Positions 56,342-64,000 of a stretch of 64,000 nucleotides of DNA are shown here, in pieces. How positions within the stretch are numbered: position 1 is the stretch's first letter; each line of letters opens with the position of its first letter. Both the position numbers and the translations under genes were made by a program. Under the pieces are notes generated by a model, which was not told the origin of the DNA, ran no database searches, and saw nothing but the letters and a program-made list of their open reading frames with translations. This stretch comes from Flaveria trinervia. Taxonomy: Eukaryota; Streptophyta; Magnoliopsida; Asterales; Asteraceae. Location: positions 19,917,228-19,981,227 of the forward strand of contig CM046443.1 in the NCBI GenBank assembly GCA_025506515.1. The letters are read 5' to 3'.

Positions 56342-57933
56342 AAGCCTTACCTGAGCCTCTACCATCTCAATTCAATCTCAATCACCACCTCATCACAACT
56401 TCTTCACCCCCCTTGTATTGACTGGAGCAGTTACCAGATGAATCTCTCTGGTAAGAGCAATTATTGCCTCGGTGTGCCTTGATGGTCAAGATGGTGGTGA
56501 ACATACTTTTGGAATCTAGCTCTCATGTGCCCTGGGAATCTATAATAGTTCATGCTCTAATGCATCTTCTCACAGGCAACCAGGTATCCTCTGAGGCTAA
56601 GGACCAAGCTATGTGTTCTGACATCTTGCATAGCTGCATTTATCTCTATTAGAGAGGCAAATTGTTACTTTAATAAACAAAACTTAGAGCTTGAGCAAAC
56701 ACTTTCCAAGAAAAGCTGAATAGAGTTTGTCCTTAAGGATAAAGATGATGAGATTTATAAGCTTAAATGCCAATTAAATAATGAAAGGCATAAGTAGAGG
56801 TCATTCTTGAGAACCATAGAGATCTCAAAGAAAAAATTGCAGTTACCCAAGTTGAGTGTGACCGCTGGGATCATCCTGCAAGGGACTTTGAAAGTGCTGC
56901 TCAGCAAGCAATCTACTTCGAATGTGAAGTTTGGAATAGGTTACAACCACATGCCCAACCCTACAGATTACTCCAAAACCAATAGTAAAATCTGAAGGGT
57001 GAAAGTAATATCAAACCACATAATCATGTGCATCATCCTCAAGTGATCACCCAAAACACAAGATGAAATCAGTGTTGATACCTCAGTAAATCAAGGGCTG
57101 ATGGGTTAACTACTGATAAGCACATGAAGCTGAGTACTTCAGATGTTGTCCTCAAAGTAATCAAGTACTGAAGGGAAAGTCACAAACATCTGAAAAGCAT
57201 TTCAAATCAGCTGAAAATAAAAGGATTAACAACTGCTGATAGAGAATAGCGAAGAACAAGTCTTCAGTTATTACAGATCCTTCAGTACTAAACAAAAGTA
57301 CTGAAAGGAGGAAAGTACTGAAGAGCACACCTTCAGTAGTTTCCACATCAGCAGTTGATCACTCCAAGATGAAGAATAAGCCATGTGAAATATGTGGTAA
57401 ATTCAATCATCTTTCTGATGAATGTTGATACAGAAAGGGTTCCAAACTCAACAGAGATAAGCTCATTAAAATCCAGATGGATGAAATGAAAAATGAGTAT
57501 ACCACAGTCATCCCTTTGTGATAAACCTAAGCCTTCAACCAAATCCAAAAAGAAGGATAGGGTTTATCATAAAACAGCTGATAGTGCTCCTCATGATAAA
57601 CATCAGACTAAGTTTATGAATTTTAAGGAGGAAATGGTGGGTCACAGGAACTCATCAAACACAAGTACTGATATGTCACAAGAGCTGAAAGCTTTAGCTA
57701 CAAATCAGACACAACTTGTTATGATGGTTCATCATTTGTTGGGGAGAGTTAACCAACTAGATGCACCTGTGATCAAACCACTGAAAAGGCATTCCAAGCC
57801 CAAATCCAAGGAATCCATTTCAGCACCATCTTGTTCTTCATCAGCTGTTAATCATATGAAACAAGTTATGGTTAAATCTGTTGATGAAAACAGACCCAAA
57901 ACCAAAAAGGTTTGGGTCTCAAAACCTAACTAG
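56342..57933 (+). pseudogene. gag: Gag (second part) of element F
   Basis: Continues the Pro/Ser-rich region after the G insertion, then a coiled-coil stretch (56680-56990) and the motif-rich segment (57105-57360). Knuckle 2 CEICGKFNHLSDEC is at 57383-57424, intact but followed directly by a stop. The tail frame (57493-57933) ends KKVWVSKPN, the same Gag/Pol junction signature as G. Many stops. Confidence 0.86.
57105..57360 (+). repeat. Palindrome-type motifs inside F gag coding sequence
   Basis: AGTACTTCAGATG, AAGTACTGAAG, CAGCTGAAA, CTTCAGTAGTTTCC and similar words in the linker before knuckle 2, as in G. Confidence 0.68.
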
Positions 57934-57946
57934 TTCTTTATGATGA

Positions 57947-60900
57947 ATGCAGGGTTCTTCAGCATGCCAAAGGAGCTTCTGGTATGTAGACAATGGAGGA
58001 TCTATGCATATGACTGGGAGCAGTTCTCTTCTTAATGACTACTCTCAAGGAAAGAAGGGATTTGTTTCATTTGGTAATGATGCCAAGGGTTACATCATCG
58101 GGAAAGGATATGCGTTTAATGGACAAATCAGGTTTGATGATGTTAATCATGTGGAGAATCTCAAGTTAATCTCAAAAACATGAATCAGCTGATCCACAAT
58201 AGTTTAGTGAGAGGTCTACCAATAAAGGAGTTCCACTATGATGAAACCTGCATTGCTTGTTTGAAAGGAAAACAGCACAAAGTCTCATTCCTTCCTATTG
58301 AAGAACCTAAGTCGACTGCCTGCTTGCAGTTACTACACATGGATCTATTTGGTCCTGTGAGAGTGATGAGCAGGCAAAGAAGAAATACTGTCTGGTAATT
58401 GTGGATGATTACTCCAGATTTGTATGGACTTTCTTCTTGCATTCAAAGGATGAGGTTGCTCAGACGATTATAAACTTTGTGTTGTATGTTGAGAAGCAAT
58501 ATTCCCTATCAGTCAAGTGTATAAGGAGTGATAATGGAACTAAATTCAGAAACCATACACTTGATGATTTTTATCTATCAAAAGGAATCAAGAGGTAGTT
58601 TAGCATCCCAAGGACTGCAGAACAAAATGGAGTAGTGGAGAGAAAGAACAAGACCCTAATTGAAGCTGCAAGGTCTATGTTGGCTGACTTTGGTTTGCCA
58701 TTGACCTTTTGGGCTGAAGCTATTAACACAACTTGCTATGTGCAGAATAGAGTATTAGTAAATTAGAGGTGATGAAGACTCCATATGAACTTCTACATAA
58801 TTTGGCTCCTCTAATTTCATTCTTCAAAGCCTTTGGGTGTCCTTGTTCATTCTCAACACAAAGGATCAACTCCACAAATTTGATCCTAAGGTGGATGCAG
58901 GGTATTTTGTAGGTTATTCATCCACATGCAAGGCTTACAGAGTCTTCAACTGCAGAACAAAGTTAGTTGAAGAAACCTTGCATGTGAAATTCAATGAATC
59001 TCCTAAGGATAAAATTCCACAAAACCCTGTGGAGTTGTTTGATCTGGACATACTGCAATATGTTCCTTATCAACCTCCAGCTGTTGCAGATCTTGTGGAT
59101 AAATCATCTTCTGCAGCAAGTCTTTCACCTAGTGGTACTGAAGATGATGATGATATCAGTACTCACCTTTTCAAGTTTAGTGACCAACTGCCTGAGTCCA
59201 CTAAACTTGATGTTCCTGTAGCTTCAGCAGCTCTATCCACAACAAGTGCTGATGAGATTTCTGACTCCTCTACATCATTTGATTTGCCATCTCATACTTG
59301 GTTTCCAGAGTCTGGATCAACATCTATTGCTACTGAACCTGCTACAAACACTTGCACTGATCTTATAGTATACCAAGAGCTGAAGAATCACCCCATGTCT
59401 CAAATCATTGGTGATATCAATGCTGGTGTCTCAACCAGAAGTCAATTGTCTAACTTCTGCTTCTATGCTCTCTTCATCAGTCATCTAGAGCCAAAGAACT
59501 ATCATGTTGCTTTGAGAGACAATGGATGGGTTGAAGCCATGCAGCTTGAGCTACTTCAGTTCAAAAAGCAGCAAGTGTGGGAACTGGTTCCTCTACCCCC
59601 AAGTAAGTGTGCAATAGGCACTAAATGGGTGTTTAGGAATAAAACTGATGAAAATGGGCTTATTGTCAAGAACAAGGCTAGACTGGTTGTACAAGGATTT
59701 TCACAAGAAGAAAGTATTGATTATGATGAAACCTTTGCCCCTGTAGCCAACTAGAGGCAATTAGATTGTTCTTAGCCTATGCTGCATTCCACAATCTTAA
59801 AGTTTTTCAAATGGATGTCAAAAGTGCATTTTTATATGGTAAAATAAAAGAAGAGGTTTATGTGTGTCAACCACCAGGTTTTGAGGATAATAAACATCCT
59901 GATTGGGTGTATAAACTTGATAAGGCTCTTTATGGGTTGAAGCAAGCTCCTAGAGCCTGGTATGAAACACTTTCAATTTTCTTCTTAAAAATAATTTCAC
60001 TAGAGGCTCCATAGATAAAACTTTGTTTATAAAGAAAGTGGATCAGCATAAGCTACTTGTTCAAATTTATATTGATGATACTATTTTTGCATCCTCTGAT
60101 CACTAGTTGTGTGATGATTTTACAAGTGTAATGCAACAAAAGTTTGAAATGAGTGCAATGGGAGAATTACAGTTCTTTCTAGGCTTGCAAATCAAACAAA
60201 AGGCTGATGGAACTTTCATTCATCAGTCAAAATATACAAAAGATCATTTGAATAAGTTTGATTTACAAAATTGTAAGCCCTGTTCTACTCCCATGTGCAA
60301 CACCACACAACTGGATGCAGATCAGAAAAGTAAAGCTGTTGATGAAACACTTTACAGATGTATGATTGGATCCTTGATGTACTTAATAGCTTCTAGACCA
60401 GATATCATGTTTGCAACTTGTGTTTGTGCTAGATTTCAGGCTGCTCCTAAAGAGTCTCATTTGATTGCAGTCAAGAGGATCTTTAGATATTTGCAAGGTA
60501 CACAATCTTTAGGTTTATGGTATTCCACTGGACACTCTTGCAAATTAGTTGCTTTTTCAGATAGTGACTATGCAGGGTGCAAGTTAACTAGAAATTCAAC
60601 TTCTAGTGGATGTCAATTCCTAGGCAACTGTTTGATTCTTGGCAGAGTAAGAAACAAACATCTGTTGCTACATCCACTGCTGAAGCAGAGTACATTGCTG
60701 CTGCAAGTTGTACATCTCAGGTACTCTGGCTTCAAAACCAATTATTGGATTATGGCATTACAGAGACTAAGACTCCATTATTAATGGATAGTGCTTCAGC
60801 TCTGTGTATTGTCAAAAATCCAGTCCAGCACTCTAGGACCAAACATATAGAGATCAGACACCATTTTATTAGGGATTGTTTTGAAAAAGGTTTGATTGAT

Positions 60901-61011
60901 CTAAAGTTTGTGCCTAGTGCTGATGAGCTTGCAGATATATTTACTAAGCCTTTGGATAGTTCAACTTTCCAAAACCTTGTGTTAAGGCTTGGTATGCTGC
61001 AGCTAGAATAA
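57947..61011 (+). pseudogene. pol: Pol of element F
   Basis: Protease motif near 57985 reads YVDNGGSMHMTG: Ser of DSG is Asn, unlike G. Integrase: CIACLKGKQH (58249), HMDLFGPVRVMS (58338), RSDNGTKFRNH (58528; E to K next to the catalytic Asp), EQNGVVERKN (58621). RT: 305-codon frame 58837-59754, DVKSAFLYGKI (59815), ALYGLKQAPRAW (59924), active site YIDDTIFAS (60070; a V to I change). RNase H: SDSDYAGC (60559) and TAEAEYIAAAS (60673), ending GMLQLE at 61011. Breaks at 58150, 58385, 58597, 58765, 59752, 60010, 60105 and 60640. Confidence 0.92.
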
Positions 61012-61560
61012 GTGATAACTACTGATGATCTCAGTAAACAAGTACTGATGATCATTAGTAAACATGTCACAAATATGTACTAATTCTATTAAATGAAACT
61101 GATGCAGTTATAACTACTGATGTAGTTATATCTCCTGATGTCAGTAAAACAGGTAAGTACTGATGTCCTATGAAACAACTGAAATTAGCTAAAAAGTCTG
61201 ATGAGTAAGTGTTGAGGATAGTATGAAACAGCTGAAAAGCTAAGAATTGACGAAAACTACTGATGAGAATTTTCACTTCAGTCGTTTCCACAAACTGCTG
61301 TTTCACTCTAAACAGCTGATGACAAAACCATGTCTTCAGTAGTTTCACAACTACTGATGACTAATACCAAGTCCTCAATTGTTTACAACAGCTGAAGACA
61401 AAATCAAGGTTTTCAGTAGTTTCACAACTACTGATTACTAAAACCAAGTCTTTAGTTGTTTTCAAACGTCTGGTAGTTAAAACCACGTGTTTAGTTGTTT
61501 TCATAACAACTGATGCCAACACCAACACTTTCAGTCATTTTCTTTTCAGCCTTTTCTTAA
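61012..61560 (+). repeat. Hairpin cluster between pol and aORF, element F
   Basis: CAGTAGTTTCACAACTACTG (61337-61356), CAGTAGTTTCACAACTACTG again near 61414, GTTGTTTT..AACAACTGATG and others; no gene. Runs up to the aORF TATA box. Confidence 0.88.
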
Positions 61561-61562
61561 CC

Positions 61563-61570
61563 TATAAATA
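61563..61570 (+). promoter_or_regulatory. Putative aORF promoter TATA, element F
   Basis: TATAAATA 57 bp before the aORF ATG, followed by CCTCTCTCTCTCAACAATGG: a TATA, a CT-rich leader and a good start context, as in an ordinary plant promoter. Confidence 0.62.
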
Positions 61571-61626
61571 CCTGCACTTATAGAAAAACATTTCATTAGC
61601 CGTTTTCAAACCTCTCTCTCTCAACA

Positions 61627-64000
61627 ATGGCGACCATGAAACTCAAACCCCGATACAACTGTGTTGCCTACCTTTCGAAATTGGTCTTCTGGAACAAGTT
61701 TGACATTACCATCAATCTTATGGTGGATTCCCCATACAGAACAGCCTTTCTTCTGAATCCTACCATATATACTGACTCCTTATCCCAGTTCTGGACCAAC
61801 GTCTCTGTAATAACTGGTGAGAATGATAGACAAATCACTCTCCAGTCGTTGGTGAACCAGAAACAGGTGCTCATCACCCCTGACATCATTCGCCAAACCC
61901 TAAATTTGCATGATAGCACCTATCCTAAAGAATACCCGAAAGGCATCACTGATATGTCTTTTATCCATAACGGGTATGAAGGCGACTTAAGTGCTACAAA
62001 TATACTTAAAAAGCACTTCCATGACGCTAAACGACTTATCTTTTATATGGTGAATGTCTGCCTTGCATCAAAGACATCTTCTTGGGATCAGATGTCTTCC
62101 CGATGGCAACAGGTATTGTTCTCTATCCTTGAACGCCAAAATCTAAATTTTTCTGAGATAGTGTTCATGGAACTAAAGGATCTGGCTCAGAAACCTGTGG
62201 CAAACAGATGGATACTTTATCCCAGGTTTCTGATGGCCATAATTTTGAATCAATTACAATCTGATGGCCTTGTTGGTCTTGGAGTCCCTGCTCCAGCTGT
62301 TTTAGCTGAGGTATACTCCCGACATAACTCAGACCCTACTCTTAAAGGGGCTACCCCATGCTAAAACCCAAGCAGAGGGAACCCACAACCTCCACTTCCA
62401 GATCCAAAGTCCCCACCCAAATCCAAAAAGCCCAAAAAGGCTACTCAGGGAGATGAGTCCCCTAAGGATGCCCCTGTACCACAAACGCAGGAAATACATA
62501 CTGGTTATAACCCCCCAGTTATGTCCAAGACTCAACCTGCTGAAGCCGCACAGGTATCCTCTCAACAGGATCCTGTTGCAACCACAATTGGGGATCCCAC
62601 ATTTCTGGAACCTCTCTCAATTGAGAGGGTTACCATTGAAGAGCACCTCTCTCCCCGGGTGCATTCTGCTTCAGACCAATCTCCACATGCAACCACCCCT
62701 CAAAGCCCAACACTGATCGTTGCTAAAGTGCTGAGTCAGTTGCATTCCTCACCCCCTCCCCAGAAACCACTTATCACTGGGAATACCTCAACTATTGAGG
62801 GGGAGGACCAAAATGCTTCTGATAACCCACAACACAGGGGTTACAATGTTCACTCTCCAAGTGTAGAAACGGAGACTAGAACATCTGGTAAGGCTGCCAC
62901 TTCTACTAATTCAGCAAATGATCAGGATGAAGTTGGTAACATCCATAAGACCTTACCAGAGGCAACTGCTAATGAAGGACACAGTCCTGAGGCAGGAAGT
63001 CCCCAGTACCAAGAACAAGGGGCACATGCTTTTACTGATCTACACTCAGAGCATGTACATCCTGATTCCATCAGGAGGTCAGGTGATTCAGCACAAACTA
63101 ATGATGACCTGGGCTTTTTCTATGATGTATTAGCCCACAATACCATCCTTGAGACTGAGGTGAGCCGAATCAAAGAGTTGTTAGCCAAAATGTCTCAGGA
63201 TCAAAGTCCATCTACCTCACAAACCCCACAGATGGCACCTTCAATTGAAGGTTCCCCAAACACTGAGCCAATACACATAACTGAGCCACCAGGCACTACT
63301 TTTGGCACCACCTCTCAGGGACAGAACCCTTCTGAGCAGATGGTTGCTATCTTTCAAAACTCCTTACCTCTCATCACTCCCATCATCACTGGCATAGTGC
63401 ATAAAGCCATTGATGAGAGGATATCCTCAAATCTACAAACCATCATTGATGATGTTGTTCACAAATCTCTTTCTGCCTTTGAAACCCTGATTCCAATGCA
63501 ACCAAAAAGGGGGAGACTTCCAAGTCTAAGGTAGTGAAAGAAAAGAAAAGAAAAAGAGTTGATGATGACAAAGAACCTGCAAAAGAGAAGGAGGTGGAGA
63601 AAGAATGATCTCAGAACAGCTGATCACATATAAAAAAAGAAAAGTGCTGAGTCAAAAGCTGATGAAGATAAATACTTAGACGATCTTGTCAAAGATGTTG
63701 ATGAAGCTCACAGCAGATCCATGGATAAAATTATAGATCAGCTCTTTCGACAAGGTCATGACACAGCTACACTAGACACTGAGATCAGAAGGCTGGAAAT
63801 AGAAGAGATTCAAACTAGATGGGTTGGTTATAGTGTGTTGGAAAGGGAAAGATTGGAGATAATGATCAGATTCATTGCCAAATACCTTGGAAGATCATTG
63901 ATAGAGATAAAGGCCTGGTCCAGAGACAGTATCCTAGAGATAACCAAGAAGATCTGCTCTGCTAGAGGCTATAATAAGGGGTTGATAATTGAAGCACTGG
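61627..64000 (+). pseudogene. aORF of element F (continues past right edge)
   Basis: ATG at 61627 (MATMKLKPRYNC), 245 open codons. N-terminal domain: FLLNPTIYTDSLSQFWTNV (about residues 39-57), VLITPDIIRQTLNLHD, KTSSWDQMSSRWQQVLFSIL, NRWILYPRFLMAII. A TAA at 62362 interrupts, but the same frame continues through the Pro/Ser-rich region to 63534 (DDLGFFYDVLAHNTILETEV coiled coil near 63105; QGQNPSEQMVAIFQNSLPLI). A one-base shift at the A5G5 polypurine run (63504) then moves to a frame with KEKKRKRVDDD (NLS-like), a stop at 63608, and IMRFIAKYLGRSLIEIKAW-type sequence at 63860-63915. Same order as G. Confidence 0.85.
63504..63516 (+). promoter_or_regulatory. Internal polypurine tract in aORF, element F
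   Basis: AAAAAGGGGGAGA, identical to D and G. The frameshift relative to G lies here, suggesting slippage in the homopurine run. Confidence 0.45.

Larger units (their letters stand above)
41886..64000 (+). mobile_element. Element F: second-family copia element with aORF, interrupted by G and running off the right edge
   Basis: 5' LTR 41886-42664, PBS, gag (42896-44173, then 56342 onward), pol to 61011, spacer, aORF from 61627 to the window end. Same family as G. Outside G the window shows about 9.9 kb. Its 3' LTR and the right-hand target duplication are not visible. Confidence 0.93.

Noticed and set aside
1..64000. A host (non-transposon) gene
   Set aside because: Every stretch with coding signal could be placed in a retroelement; remaining gaps are LTRs, leaders, spacers or the AT-rich tail of C.

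Overview
The window is plant nuclear DNA made almost entirely of nested Ty1/copia-type LTR retrotransposons. Primer-binding sites copy the plant initiator-Met tRNA 3' end (TGGTATCAGAGC or TGGTATTAGAGC). The pol order is protease, integrase, RT, RNase H. Elements are very long (about 12-14 kb once insertions are subtracted) and carry an additional gene (called aORF here) between RNase H and the 3' LTR, as in the Sirevirus (SIRE/Maximus) lineage. Proteins like the aORF N-terminal domain are, as I recall, abundant in daisy-family (Asteraceae) annotations, so an Asteraceae-like eudicot is my best guess (moderate confidence). I see no host gene, tRNA or rRNA.

Layout. A (1-13561, minus; 3' LTR just off the left edge) abuts the oldest element, C (13562-17419 and 37151-39225, plus). 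C is split by B (17420-37150, plus; target duplication GAAAG). B is split by D (21931-27586, plus; duplication GACTT), a pol-less element. To the right, E (39226-41885, minus) is a 3' LTR with the end of an aORF. It is cut by F (41886 to the right edge, plus). F is cut by G (44174-56336, minus; duplication ACCTC). A, B and E are one family, F and G a second, and C and D two more. Nearly all genes carry stops or frameshifts. G is the least decayed, but it is also broken.

How the parts work together. Gag (UBN2-type, with two CCHC knuckles in the autonomous families) and Pol would supply particle formation and reverse transcription. The aORF is the unusual part. In A and B it looks like a gene in its own right: a palindrome cluster and TATA-like box upstream, a 5'-UTR intron ending just before the ATG, and a second short intron inside the coding region. 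That second intron has conserved GT, branch-point and AG signals and a conserved phase in A, B and E. In F and G the aORF also has its own TATA box. Products carry nuclear-localisation-like basic patches and long acidic or Thr/Pro-rich stretches, with no membrane segment, so an envelope role is not supported.

The most striking pattern is family-specific short palindromes clustered in LTRs, leaders and aORF promoters. In A/B/E the arms are CAGTCG..CGACTG, CAATCG..CGATTG and CATTCG..CGAATG, so the variable base is compensated on the other arm. F/G use CAGTAGTT..AACTACTG and CAGTTGTT..AACAACTG. D uses CTTCCGAAG. A divergent nuclear protein paired with divergent family-specific repeated sites suggests, as an inference only, a self-recognition (anti-silencing or targeting) system.
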